Source of the DNA: Actinernus sp. WN-2022
Taxonomy: Eukaryota > Cnidaria > Anthozoa > Actiniaria > Actinernidae
Assembly (NCBI GenBank): GCA_030867875.1
Contig: JAOWCC010000064.1
Coordinates: 34,556,802-34,620,801, forward strand
Direction of reading: 5' to 3'
Length of the DNA stretch: 64,000 nucleotides
Part shown: one piece after another, positions 33,874 through 45,410 of the stretch
Layout: each line of letters starts with the position of its first letter
How positions within the stretch are numbered: position 1 is the stretch's first letter
Program-made: the position numbers and the translations under genes
Notes under the pieces: model-generated
What the model saw: the letters and a program-made list of their open reading frames with translations, nothing else
What the model was told of the DNA's origin: nothing
Databases searched by the model: none

Positions 33874-35701
33874 ATGTCGTTCTGTTAGGTTTAAAGTAGC
33901 TATTATAACACAAGGTATAATCTTGCTTGGTTTATTATAACACAGCCTATTAACAACAAGGTAGCAAAGTGACTGATGACATCGAAGAGCACATGACAGT
34001 TAGTGATTTATGATCATCAAAGTACATTACTGAACTGCGATACACAACATGAAGCGGAACCTTTTGAAACTTTGCATAGCAAGTACGGGCAAACATTTAT
34101 GGAACTGCGCAACCTAGAATACAACTGAAAACTACTAGCAACTTATTATGTGTTCAGTTTCAGCTCAGCGGCATGCACGTCGACTGTTACTGAGCGGATA
34201 TTTTGTGGAGCGGCGTGGCTCTGTTGGGTACTCAGACTAACCTGCGTCAGTGTTTACGATTGCACAAACTGGCTTTAATTCTTGTATGAAGCATAAACAC
34301 TCCTTTTAAACTAAACAAAGCATACTTTGAGATAAGTCTGATGTATCTATAGCGGCAGCTCATGACCTTACTCTATGTAGTAATATCCTTATGAAACTAT
34401 ACTGTGGACTTCCGCTTTTCTAATCACACAGAAAGTTCTAAAATATCGGTTGCTGAATGGAAAACCTGGGTCCCAAATATCTGAATACTTTCTTACCTTT
34501 ATAAATGAAAATCGACAAAGAAACTTGAATCAAGTGCTTTTTGAAGAATGGTTGACAGAAATTACACCCAAGGTACGGCTGAACAGGCTTATTCCTTGTA
34601 ATATTGCTTTAGTGTTTTTGTCCCAGCTGTATTTCGATGGTATTTCATCCGGCTGTTCTACGGAGGAGGTGCATGAGTCTCACGGTCACTTGACACACGT
34701 TTGTTATACTCATAGGCACTGAAAATGTGTCTTCCTCAACTGTAGTAACAAGGCCATAAATATACTGATTCAAAAAGTTTCCCTCATTTGCTAACATAAC
34801 ATCCTATGAAACTAAAACAACAATCATTTTCTTTCCTTTATGTGAACAAAAGTGGATTCTCGTGAGCTACTTTAACATGACATTTTGGAAGTTGCCCCTA
34901 AATGTGCCTTGACATGCATATAAGATTCATATGGCTGAGGTACGTCTATTCAAACTTGTGACTCTCGTCATACAAACGTTTGTAAAATTTACGGACTTTG
35001 CATGGCAAAACCTTCGTTCATACACATGAGTCAAGGTACAACCCTAAAGTTGGCTTTCTTACTAACTTCAACGTGCTCTTTCCACAAGTCCTATTTGTTG
35101 CTCAGACAAAAGCATAATATGAAGGAGAAAAACCTCGAGGTGGTCTATTAGGCCACATAGATATTTTAAAAGTTCTTTTATTTAGAGCGCGGATCGATTG
35201 CTCGATGGCGACGATATCGAGAACACTGCATGTATGCAAATGCGGAGTTGCAGTTACATTGATGCACACTGGCAGAGAGTTATGAAACAGAAATGTGTGT
35301 AAGTCACAGCGTTAGAAAGTGAAATAGATCTTACGGCTTGAATAGCTGTATGAGTCTAGTTGACGTCAATGTCTATGTTACTCAGTACTGATGAGCTGAA
35401 TATTCAGTGGAGTGTGGCAGCTATAACGTGCAAGACGAGACAGCGCCTGACGAGCGACAACTGCCAACATGGCTCAGTGATACGGCTACGAATCAGCACC
35501 AATAAGTATAATAGCTTTTGCCGGGTGGTGCCGGAAAAGCCCTTGTGAAAAGGCTAGTTACTTTCCATACCTTAGAATCTTTATGGCGTTATGATCTAGT
35601 ATGTACAAGCCGAAAACAATTTGGATCTTACCTTAATTGAATCAGTCTATTTGGCCTCAAGGTCGTTGTAGTACTGGACTTTTATAAATTTGATGTTGCA
35701 T
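33874..35701. other. Intergenic, nothing recognised
   Basis: AT-rich sequence with no domain-bearing frame. It lies beyond the 3' end of the retroelement RNase H region, where a tyrosine recombinase would be expected if the element were complete; none was seen. Confidence 0.5.
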
Positions 35702-37009
35702 TTATAATAACATCTGTGACGAGCTGAGACAATGCCTGACACTCCTTTCTAGGGGCTCTCCGAGTGGAGGGTGACAAGAAGGAAGTAGCGCCAACCGATT
35801 AGAACATCCGCATTTTCGGTGAAAAACAGGATAGTTACGAACTAAATGTCTCGGCATCTCAATCACATAAACGTGCCCTTCCCACCAGGGGGAACCCAAG
35901 ATAGAGTTCAAATTCCGTCCATGCGCGAGTACTCTTTTCCCTTCGTAACGTCGATAATCTAGTATTGCATAACTATAGCGATGCCATAATAATGGCCAAA
36001 ATGACGCCGAAGGCCAATCAGGGACTATCAGAGTTCCTTTTGCTCTTTCTATTTCCATATGGTTAAGTACCCTAGCAATTAAGTCTATTGGAGGAACGAC
36101 TAAGCAATTTTCATTTTTCCAAGATTGGAAAAATGTATCTACTCCAAAAGTCCCTGGATTCCAAAACCGGGAAAAGAATTTGGCAACTTTCTTGTTGTAA
36201 TAGGTCGCAAAGCAATCGACAGTGTATGGGCCCCATAATTTCTGAAGAATTTCAAAAAATTCGTCCCGAACCTGCCAATAGTCTAGATCGAAAATTTTAC
36301 TAAGAGCATCTGCTTTCTTATTCAAGGATCTGGGAATCCATTCAATAAACAATTCGATACCTCTTTCTAAACAAAAAGAGAACATGTCGACGGCTAACTT
36401 CTGTAGCTCGAACTTCATACTGCCGACTTCCACTATTTTAACAGTTGATTGATTATCCGTGTACCATTTAACCTTTGAATTATCTAAGAAAGGTACGAAG
36501 GACTTAAGACTGTAGGATACGGCTAAAAGTTCCCTATGTGTCGAACTGTAAGTTCTCTCCTGTTCTGTAAAGTGATGCGATGACATTTCTTCTGCCCCCT
36601 GCACGATAGCCCCACAGGCTTGCCCACTTGCGTCAGAATAAACCATTTTATTGTGAACCTTACCGGAAAAGCAGTCTCTAGAATTAAACCTTCTGACGTT
36701 GGCTAACCAAAATTCTAATTCCGCAACGCAGTATTGATCTAAAAATACCTTTTCCTCCCATTCTGTTGCTATAACGATATTAATTTGACAATGACGTGTC
36801 ATGATTCTTGTTAAATGACCGAAAACTGGACTTAACGAGATGACTGACCCTGTGAAGAACGCTAGCCATCTTGCCGATACAAAAGGAGAGTCTAATATCT
36901 CCCTTATTTTCTTTTCGATTTTTATAATTCTCGCTTCTCGTATAGTTATGCTACCGCTCGCACAATTCCAAATTATTCCTAACCATTCAATATTCACTAC
37001 TGAGACCAC
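35702..37009 (-). pseudogene. DIRS/Ngaro-like retroelement: RNase H and downstream pol region
   Basis: This open stretch of 435 codons begins inside the RT thumb (VNIEWLGIIWN, FVSARWLAFFTG, ISLSPVFGHLTR). It then contains an RNase H domain with all four carboxylates in place: D126 in VYSDASGQ, E160 in STHRELLAV, D185 in WYTDNQS and D234 in KKADALSK. The following segment, VDCFATYYNKKVAKFFSRFW, then PGTFGVDTF and PDWPSASFWPLLW, is characteristic of tyrosine-recombinase retroelements (DIRS/Ngaro) rather than LTR elements. The first codon is GTG, not ATG: the frame is simply entered by frameshift from the RT upstream. No recombinase follows, so the element is 3'-incomplete. Confidence 0.9.
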
Positions 37010-37021
37010 ACGCTTTTCTCC

Positions 37022-37412
37022 TCATTGATGACGAAACCGGCCGCATGTAAATCTCCTCTGATATGATGAGAAGCCTCTTCGAAATGACTCTTCAAAACCA
37101 ATGCAATCATCTAAATATATTACGCACTGAAAACCTCTGGCTCGCCATAATTTGACCAAGGGTCTCATCACCTTCGTGAAAATGTATGGGGCTGATGAAA
37201 GACCAAACGGAAGGACTGCACAACTCCTCATCTTGCACTGTATTATCACTGTCTTTATTGAAGGACTTAGATGGCTCCGGTGTTTGATGTCGAAGGGGTT
37301 CCATAACCAAATCTTTAGCCGCTCGAATCGCTCCTAAGCTTGAAAGTTCGCACGCGGCATGTGGCGCTCCAGTGCCCTCTATAACCGCACGTGAAGCAGA
37401 CGTCGTCCGCAC
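37022..37412 (-). pseudogene. DIRS/Ngaro-like reverse transcriptase remnant
   Basis: The minus strand encodes the RT palm boxes LPFGLSSAPYIFTKVMRPLV and, after GFQCV, IYLDDCIG, with the YLDD catalytic motif. The following EEASHHIRGDLHAAGFVINE segment is in another frame, and a stop (after KSVWSQ) plus a third frame is needed to reach the RNase H part, so there are at least two frameshifts in about 80 bp. Sequence upstream of the FGLSSAP box is missing: the conserved N-terminal fingers were not found, and 37250-37412 reads differently. It is non-functional. Confidence 0.85.
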
Positions 37413-37506
37413 GAGGTTGCCTACGGCCTTAAAAAATAAGGAAAAGCAGAAACACAGAAAAAGAATAAAAGAAAGGTTAACTGAAACCTAACCACAAACG
37501 TAAATA
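37413..37506. other. Junction between RT remnant and tandem array
   Basis: A purine-rich 94-bp stretch separates the RT remnant from the first terminal repeat. It does not recur at the other unit junctions, so the left boundary of the array is at about 37507. Confidence 0.6.
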
Positions 37507-37707
37507 AATATTTATGCGATAAACCGTCGTTTGAACCTTGCTCCGTACTGATACCTGGATGAAAAACTCCTTAACAGGAGTCTTTTATAACAACTAACAA
37601 AGAACAGCTATTACGTAACATACACGCCTATTATGTCATTGTTTGTATGAATTTTCATACAAACGCAGGAATTCAGCTAATTAGCCTCCCATAGGAAAAT
37701 ACATTTT
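37507..37707 (-). repeat. Retroelement terminal repeat, copy 1
   Basis: This 201-bp sequence recurs at 39510-39710, 41513-41713 and 43516-43716. It contains a short inverted pair, GTTTGTATGAA / TTCATACAAAC, and AACTCCTTAACAGGAGT. It lies immediately before the gag-like start codon in each unit, consistent with the 5' terminal or split direct repeat of the DIRS/Ngaro-like element. Confidence 0.75.
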
Positions 37708-38329
37708 CATTATCCCTCCCAACTCGTCCGAATGAAAATAATTTTCCTAGTCCCGCTAAACACTGAATAAACCACAATACACAACTACAATGGTAGGTTG
37801 TATCATGAGCAATATACAACCTGGAACATCACAAAGAAATAATGCGATTACGAACCTTGAAAAAGCTGTTTGTCGTCAGCTCTTGTCCGAAAACTACTAA
37901 CATTAGTACCAGTAGCACGACTTCCCGGTCCATGCTGACCCTGCTTCTTTTTTCAAGATGCTTTTTCTTGGGCCTTTTTAATGCGTCTCTCGTCGGCCGA
38001 ATCTTCCGCCAACTCGTCACTCTCATATTCTTCTACTGCGAGCCAACCCGCTTCGCTTTTGTCTGCTAATTTTATTAGCTTCTGTCTTTTTTCGACGAGC
38101 TTGCAAGCACGTTTCGCAGTTTTCAATGCAGATTTAACTTTGCTTGATGCCAAATCTTCCGTTATCGCAGTTAACTCATCGTGCACCTCAGCATTAAACA
38201 GAAACTGCTTTATGTTGCCTTTCTTTTTGAGTTTATTTGCTGCTGTCTCTCTTTCCAGCTTTCTTGTGTCGGTGGAAACTTCCCGTACACTTGTAGCTGA
38301 AAATGCCGACAGTCTTGCGTCTAATGCAT
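37708..38329 (-). pseudogene. Gag-like C-terminal part, unit 1 (nonsense mutation)
   Basis: It encodes a lysine- and glutamate-rich region (LTDALDARLSAF, AAKRACKLVEKRQKLIKLA-like, YESDELAEDSADERRIKKA), typical of the coiled, charged first ORF of cnidarian DIRS-type elements. At 37953-37955 the minus-strand codon is TGA, where units 2 and 3 have CGA (R), so this copy is truncated about 34 codons earlier. The N-terminal part lies at 39389-39504, on the other side of the inserted element. Confidence 0.75.
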
Positions 38330-39382
38330 CAGTCAATTCCAGCAATGCCCATCCCCCTCCCGGAATATGGTGGGGCATTTGCATACTTTGAGATCCCGGA
38401 AGTGGGGCATTTGTAACCTTATATCGGCCCGGGGGTCGGGCATTATTCTACCACGGGGCATATGGTGGGGCATTTGACACTGCCGAAAATAATTCTGGGA
38501 AAGAGACTGCAGGTCTCGTGGTAACGACGTCATACTGTATCAAGTAAATTAAACCAATAAATCTGAGTTGTTGTAATTATTCCAGCTGCCTGTGGATTCT
38601 ATCTATTTCTCTAAACCTAGAAACCTGCAGTTTATACCGTCTTATCCACGTTATTTGTATACGCTAGGACACGAAAAAGCCGGGAAACCTATGGATGTTA
38701 ATTTTTTACAATATAGCTAGAAAATAGCAGTTCTCGTACGTTCACCGCCCATCTAACACTGATCTGCAATCCTGTATTCTTAACTCTACGCTACTCTAAA
38801 ATGTTAATTCAGGAGGCACTTGGGGCCCAAGCTCTGCTGGTCCGAGTTGGAAACGACATCAAGTAGTTTGTTTACAAATATACACTGTTTGCTGCTGTCC
38901 ACCGGACGAACAGAAGTCACACTATTATTATAAAAGTCTGTCATGTGGTTTTAATAAGCGCTTATTGTATAACGTTAACCGCGGTGCGAATGATTATTTA
39001 TAGGTATGAAATATAAACTATGTAAATTAATACCATTTTGTTCCAGGCAGCTCAATAGCATAATCACTGATACAGCAGTGAGTATAAATACAAATACAAA
39101 ACAAGATGGCGGATCTACAAAACCGTAACGGAAACTATCAATGAATAGATAGAGAAGTAGCACTTCTCTGCGCCTTGTGCATTTGCATGGAATTAAACTT
39201 GGGCAGTATATCGTTATGGATGTGCCCGGGGGTGGGGCATTTTCCTTACTTCTTTGGCTCCACTGTGGGGCATTTGAACACCTTGCTTGTCCCCACCGTG
39301 GGGAATTTGGGAAAAAATAACGAAAATGACTAATGCCCGGGGGTCGTCCCGGGGAGGGGATGGGCATTGCTGGAATTGACTG
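38330..39382. mobile_element. 1053-bp terminal-inverted-repeat element inside gag, unit 1
   Basis: The ends are CAGTCAATTCCAGCAATGCC.. and ..GGCATTGCTGGAATTGACTG, perfect over 27 bp, flanked on both sides by ATGCAT (38324-38329 and 39383-39388), a possible 6-bp duplication. Subterminal motifs GTGGGGCATTTG or close variants occur about six times in both halves. No transposase frame was seen, so it is non-autonomous. Because the same insertion is in all three units, it predates the triplication. Confidence 0.88.
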
Positions 39383-39388
39383 ATGCAT

Positions 39389-39504
39389 AAGTAGGATTTA
39401 AATTCTTCGAACACCGACTTAACCGTACTGGATGACTCTTTGGAAACTCCTACTGACTCTCCGACATTATCTTCACCCTTATTTTCTTGATCGCTATCAC
39501 TCAT
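39389..39504 (-). pseudogene. Gag-like N-terminal part, unit 1
   Basis: It starts MSDSDQENKGEDNVGESVGV and continues into KSVFEEFKSYLCIS, where the inserted element begins. The acidic, serine-rich N-terminus fits the first ORF of DIRS-type elements. The start codon lies five bases before the terminal repeat of the next unit. After precise removal of the insertion the two gag halves would be one base out of frame, so either the insertion site was altered or gag was already broken. Confidence 0.7.
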
Positions 39505-39509
39505 TTCAC

Positions 39510-41512
39510 AATATTTATGCGATAAACCGTCGTTTGAACCTTGCTCCGTACTGATACCTGGATGAAAAACTCCTTAACAGGAGTCTTTTATAACAACTAA
39601 CAAAGAACAGCTATTACGTAACATACACGCCTATTATGTCATTGTTTGTATGAATTTTCATACAAACGCAGGAATTCAGCTAATTAGCCTCCCATAGGAA
39701 AATACATTTTCATTATCCCTCCCAACTCGTCCGAATGAAAATAATTTTCCTAGTCCCGCTAAACACTGAATAAACCACAATACACAACTACAATGGTAGG
39801 TTGTATCATGAGCAATATACAACCTGGAACATCACAAAGAAATAATGCGATTACGAACCTTGAAAAAGCTGTTTGTCGTCAGCTCTTGTCCGAAAACTAC
39901 TAACATTAGTACCAGTAGCACGACTTCCCGGTCCATGCTGACCCTGCTTCTTTTTTCGAGATGCTTTTTCTTGGGCCTTTTTAATGCGTCTCTCGTCGGC
40001 CGAATCTTCCGCCAACTCGTCACTCTCATATTCTTCTACTGCGAGCCAACCCGCTTCGCTTTTGTCTGCTAATTTTATTAGCTTCTGTCTTTTTTCGACG
40101 AGCTTGCAAGCACGTTTCGCAGTTTTCAATGCAGATTTAACTTTGCTTGATGCCAAATCTTCCGTTATCGCAGTTAACTCATCGTGCACCTCAGCATTAA
40201 ACAGAAACTGCTTTATGTTGCCTTTCTTTTTGAGTTTATTTGCTGCTGTCTCTCTTTCCAGCTTTCTTGTGTCGGTGGAAACTTCCCGTACACTTGTAGC
40301 TGAAAATGCCGACAGTCTTGCGTCTAATGCATCAGTCAATTCCAGCAATGCCCATCCCCCTCCCGGAATATGGTGGGGCATTTGCATACTTTGAGATCCC
40401 GGAAGTGGGGCATTTGTAACCTTATATCGGCCCGGGGGTCGGGCATTATTCTACCACGGGGCATATGGTGGGGCATTTGACACTGCCGAAAATAATTCTG
40501 GGAAAGAGACTGCAGGTCTCGTGGTAACGACGTCATACTGTATCAAGTAAATTAAACCAATAAATCTGAGTTGTTGTAATTATTCCAGCTGCCTGTGGAT
40601 TCTATCTATTTCTCTAAACCTAGAAACCTGCAGTTTATACCGTCTTATCCACGTTATTTGTATACGCTAGGACACGAAAAAGCCGGGAAACCTATGGATG
40701 TTAATTTTTTACAATATAGCTAGAAAATAGCAGTTCTCGTACGTTCACCGCCCATCTAACACTGATCTGCAATCCTGTATTCTTAACTCTACGCTACTCT
40801 AAAATGTTAATTCAGGAGGCACTTGGGGCCCAAGCTCTGCTGGTCCGAGTTGGAAACGACATCAAGTAGTTTGTTTACAAATATACACTGTTTGCTGCTG
40901 TCCACCGGACGAACAGAAGTCACACTATTATTATAAAAGTCTGTCATGTGGTTTTAATAAGCGCTTATTGTATAACGTTAACCGCGGTGCGAATGATTAT
41001 TTATAGGTATGAAATATAAACTATGTAAATTAATACCATTTTGTTCCAGGCAGCTCAATAGCATAATCACTGATACAGCAGTGAGTATAAATACAAATAC
41101 AAAACAAGATGGCGGATCTACAAAACCGTAACGGAAACTATCAATGAATAGATAGAGAAGTAGCACTTCTCTGCGCCTTGTGCATTTGCATGGAATTAAA
41201 CTTGGGCAGTATATCGTTATGGATGTGCCCGGGGGTGGGGCATTTTCCTTACTTCTTTGGCTCCACTGTGGGGCATTTGAACACCTTGCTTGTCCCCACC
41301 GTGGGGAATTTGGGAAAAAATAACGAAAATGACTAATGCCCGGGGGTCGTCCCGGGGAGGGGATGGGCATTGCTGGAATTGACTGATGCATAAGTAGGAT
41401 TTAAATTCTTCGAACACCGACTTAACCGTACTGGATGACTCTTTGGAAACTCCTACTGACTCTCCGACATTATCTTCACCCTTATTTTCTTGATCGCTAT
41501 CACTCATTTCAC
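39510..41512 (-). pseudogene. Unit 2: terminal repeat plus interrupted gag-like frame
   Basis: Terminal repeat 39510-39710; gag-like C-terminal part open at 39851-40332; inserted element 40333-41385; gag-like N-terminal part 41392-41507. Here the C-terminal frame is open to a charged tail (RKKKQGQHGPGSR..DDKQLFQGS). It can start at an ATG inside the inserted element (40385-40387), giving a chimeric 178-codon frame beginning MQMPHHIPGGGWALLELTDA. Whether that frame is ever expressed is unknown. Confidence 0.85.
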
Positions 41513-43515
41513 AATATTTATGCGATAAACCGTCGTTTGAACCTTGCTCCGTACTGATACCTGGATGAAAAACTCCTTAACAGGAGTCTTTTATAACAAC
41601 TAACAAAGAACAGCTATTACGTAACATACACGCCTATTATGTCATTGTTTGTATGAATTTTCATACAAACGCAGGAATTCAGCTAATTAGCCTCCCATAG
41701 GAAAATACATTTTCATTATCCCTCCCAACTCGTCCGAATGAAAATAATTTTCCTAGTCCCGCTAAACACTGAATAAACCACAATACACAACTACAATGGT
41801 AGGTTGTATCATGAGCAATATACAACCTGGAACATCACAAAGAAATAATGCGATTACGAACCTTGAAAAAGCTGTTTGTCGTCAGCTCTTGTCCGAAAAC
41901 TACTAACATTAGTACCAGTAGCACGACTTCCCGGTCCATGCTGACCCTGCTTCTTTTTTCGAGATGCTTTTTCTTGGGCCTTTTTAATGCGTCTCTCGTC
42001 GGCCGAATCTTCCGCCAACTCGTCACTCTCATATTCTTCTACTGCGAGCCAACCCGCTTCGCTTTTGTCTGCTAATTTTATTAGCTTCTGTCTTTTTTCG
42101 ACGAGCTTGCAAGCACGTTTCGCAGTTTTCAATGCAGATTTAACTTTGCTTGATGCCAAATCTTCCGTTATCGCAGTTAACTCATCGTGCACCTCAGCAT
42201 TAAACAGAAACTGCTTTATGTTGCCTTTCTTTTTGAGTTTATTTGCTGCTGTCTCTCTTTCCAGCTTTCTTGTGTCGGTGGAAACTTCCCGTACACTTGT
42301 AGCTGAAAATGCCGACAGTCTTGCGTCTAATGCATCAGTCAATTCCAGCAATGCCCATCCCCCTCCCGGAATATGGTGGGGCATTTGCATACTTTGAGAT
42401 CCCGGAAGTGGGGCATTTGTAACCTTATATCGGCCCGGGGGTCGGGCATTATTCTACCACGGGGCATATGGTGGGGCATTTGACACTGCCGAAAATAATT
42501 CTGGGAAAGAGACTGCAGGTCTCGTGGTAACGACGTCATACTGTATCAAGTAAATTAAACCAATAAATCTGAGTTGTTGTAATTATTCCAGCTGCCTGTG
42601 GATTCTATCTATTTCTCTAAACCTAGAAACCTGCAGTTTATACCGTCTTATCCACGTTATTTGTATACGCTAGGACACGAAAAAGCCGGGAAACCTATGG
42701 ATGTTAATTTTTTACAATATAGCTAGAAAATAGCAGTTCTCGTACGTTCACCGCCCATCTAACACTGATCTGCAATCCTGTATTCTTAACTCTACGCTAC
42801 TCTAAAATGTTAATTCAGGAGGCACTTGGGGCCCAAGCTCTGCTGGTCCGAGTTGGAAACGACATCAAGTAGTTTGTTTACAAATATACACTGTTTGCTG
42901 CTGTCCACCGGACGAACAGAAGTCACACTATTATTATAAAAGTCTGTCATGTGGTTTTAATAAGCGCTTATTGTATAACGTTAACCGCGGTGCGAATGAT
43001 TATTTATAGGTATGAAATATAAACTATGTAAATTAATACCATTTTGTTCCAGGCAGCTCAATAGCATAATCACTGATACAGCAGTGAGTATAAATACAAA
43101 TACAAAACAAGATGGCGGATCTACAAAACCGTAACGGAAACTATCAATGAATAGATAGAGAAGTAGCACTTCTCTGCGCCTTGTGCATTTGCATGGAATT
43201 AAACTTGGGCAGTATATCGTTATGGATGTGCCCGGGGGTGGGGCATTTTCCTTACTTCTTTGGCTCCACTGTGGGGCATTTGAACACCTTGCTTGTCCCC
43301 ACCGTGGGGAATTTGGGAAAAAATAACGAAAATGACTAATGCCCGGGGGTCGTCCCGGGGAGGGGATGGGCATTGCTGGAATTGACTGATGCATAAGTAG
43401 GATTTAAATTCTTCGAACACCGACTTAACCGTACTGGATGACTCTTTGGAAACTCCTACTGACTCTCCGACATTATCTTCACCCTTATTTTCTTGATCGC
43501 TATCACTCATTTCAC
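41513..43515 (-). pseudogene. Unit 3: terminal repeat plus interrupted gag-like frame
   Basis: It reads as identical to unit 2. Terminal repeat 41513-41713, C-terminal gag-like part 41854-42335, inserted element 42336-43388, N-terminal gag-like part 43395-43510. The lack of differences from unit 2 points to a very recent duplication or gene conversion, or to an assembly expansion of one unit. Confidence 0.85.
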
Positions 43516-43716
43516 AATATTTATGCGATAAACCGTCGTTTGAACCTTGCTCCGTACTGATACCTGGATGAAAAACTCCTTAACAGGAGTCTTTTATAAC
43601 AACTAACAAAGAACAGCTATTACGTAACATACACGCCTATTATGTCATTGTTTGTATGAATTTTCATACAAACGCAGGAATTCAGCTAATTAGCCTCCCA
43701 TAGGAAAATACATTTT
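43516..43716 (-). repeat. Retroelement terminal repeat, copy 4 (outer 5' end)
   Basis: This last copy of the 201-bp repeat is followed directly by unrelated DNA, so 43716 is taken as the 5' end of the minus-strand retroelement. No target duplication was identified, consistent with tyrosine-recombinase integration, which usually leaves none. Confidence 0.7.
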
Positions 43717-44520
43717 TTAACCCTCTCAAACGGCAGTAAAATTGCAAAACTCGTTCAAATCAAGCGGCCTCAAAGTCAAAGCAAAGTTCTTAAATAAATG
43801 AAAAAGCCTTTCTTTCAAAGAAAAAAACACATTTCTTTTAAACATAGATAACCCTTAATTCGAAATCACTTATCAATTTTGAAACTGATGCTTATTTGAC
43901 AAGAATTGATGTAGAAGTGTTGAAGATATTTCAAAACACGTCACGAAAGTTTTCTGCACTCAAGTCTCAAGCCGTATTTTATTTGTTAGACCATAACTAG
44001 ACAGAGTAATGGCAAGTAATAAAGAGGTTAACGTTTCTCTGAAATGTTCCCATCGTATGTAGTCTCACTTCTTGCTTGAAAAATAAAATAAGCGCCCCTC
44101 TCCAGGTCCAAAAAGTAAATTAGCGCGCTAAATCGTATTGTTACGGAACTTAAAGGGCGCTTTTGATCATGCGGGTCTTAGGCGCCCTTTACACGAGTTT
44201 CATCCGGGATGAAATTCCTTTAATTTGTTTACATCCCGAAATGTACTCATTTCATGTAAACAGAAATAGGCAAATGACCAGACACCGAAATGAACCCGTC
44301 CCGTTATGACAAATTCCAGTAATGCGCGAAAGCGGGGGATCGTCCTCCCGTACAATAGACCGGCGCTTAACCACTGAGTTTAACTGGAGGCGGTTATAAC
44401 TGCGCATGCCCGAGGAGGGCCTGGACCATAACTGCACTGACGGACTGTAGGAAAACACGTCGCGACTAAAGGACTGGGTCGCTGTTGTAGCTGTAACATC
44501 AAGGTACTCTGCCCGTCATC
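43717..44520. other. Intergenic, nothing recognised
   Basis: Flanking DNA between the retroelement and the protease gene. A GGGCGC..GGCGCCCTTTACACGAG stretch near 44155-44205 looks like another short repeat end. No supported gene. Confidence 0.45.
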
Positions 44521-45410
44521 TTATGTTAGTAGTTCTTTCATGGCATCTTTCCTGTACGCTGTCATGTCACTGAATTTCCATGCAAATAATGGAAGGTTGT
44601 CTGATGAATTGGAGGAAGCCATAAAAGCTTTGGCAGATAATATGACGCCCACTCCACAGCTTCCACTTCCCACGATACCGCCATTGGTTGGTTGTCTTGG
44701 CATTCCAAATCTACGATAATTCGTGAGAACTTTCCACTCATTGGGTTGGAAGCCTCGACACTTCGGAAACTTGGAGTGAAGTTCTCCGATTATATCATGG
44801 ACATATGATATTGACGGTAATCTCCATAGAAGCCAGTCATCAAAGTAGGCTGTTTTGCTTTTGACATTGATGACCAGAAGTCCCCAATGGGCATTGGCCA
44901 TGTTGACTGGGACAAGTATTAATTCTAGGAGGTTAGGCTTTACTGCTACTAATTCTGGTTGCAAACATTGTCGAATAAATTTGGCATCCCTTGTCTGCAA
45001 CCAAGTAACCGTATGGACAGGAAGACAAAGTACACAGTCTTTACGAATGCTCTGCCTGTGATACTTTGCTATGGTGGCATCGATAACTGCATCATCGACA
45101 TGTCTTTCCAAAGCCAAATTAGAAAAGTCTTTGACACTTACGCTCGTTTTGCCTTCTCTAGTTACAATATGACTGAGAGAAAAGTCATTAAGATGACTCA
45201 AAATCAATTCCCTTGTGCTTACATTCAAGTTGTCAGGGCTTTCCATAACCCATTTTCGTTCATGCTTCGCATTATGCTTAATCGATGCAATTTCGCCGAA
45301 CTTTTCCAGACATGAAAGACCAGCTCTTGAAAAAACGCCAAGATGACCGACTGATGCACCGATTTCTGCGTCATGATTGAGGTTTTCCAGGTCAATAACG
45401 TTTTCTTTGA
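44521..45410 (-). CDS. Ulp1/SENP-like C48 cysteine protease domain (terminal exon part)
   Basis: The 3' part of the terminal exon encodes a Ulp1-type protease fold. Catalytic elements are in the family order: His178 in MANAHWGLLVI, Asp194 (or 195) in TAYFDDWLLW, Gln243 in GMPRQPTNGG (oxyanion position) and Cys255 in GSGSCGVGV, counting from the GTG at 45418-45420. C48 proteases cleave SUMO or related ubiquitin-like proteins; divergent ones are common in eukaryotic mobile elements. The substrate is unknown here. The frame is open to the stop at 44521-44523, but upstream it meets TAG, while the frame carrying the repeats ends in TGA at 45392-45394. The two overlap at TTTCAAAGAAAACG, so a one-base insertion or two-base loss broke the gene, or there is a sequencing error. 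Confidence 0.85.

Larger units (their letters stand above)
37507..43716 (-). repeat. Tandem array: three 2003-bp units plus a 201-bp partial unit
   Basis: The landmark AATATTTATGCGATAAACCG starts at 37507, 39510, 41513 and 43516, so the period is exactly 2003 bp. Units 2 and 3 appear identical, and unit 1 differs at least at 37955 (A instead of G). The fourth unit stops after 201 bp at the ..GGAAAATACATTTT point, where flanking DNA takes over. Each unit, read on the minus strand, is terminal repeat, gag-like N-terminus, 1053-bp inverted-repeat element, gag-like C-terminus and spacer. The structure is TR-gag-TR-gag-TR-gag-TR, as expected from unequal exchange between direct repeats. Confidence 0.97.

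Noticed and set aside
37981..38391. Plus-strand 136-codon frame, recurring at 39984 and 41987
   Set aside because: It is antisense to the charged gag-like frame and recurs only because the unit is triplicated; its Ser/Ala/Leu-rich composition is the shadow of Lys/Glu codons.
38975..39388. Minus-strand 137-codon frame MHQSIPAMPIPSPGRPP.., recurring in each unit
   Set aside because: It runs from gag into the inserted inverted-repeat element and reads its non-coding interior.
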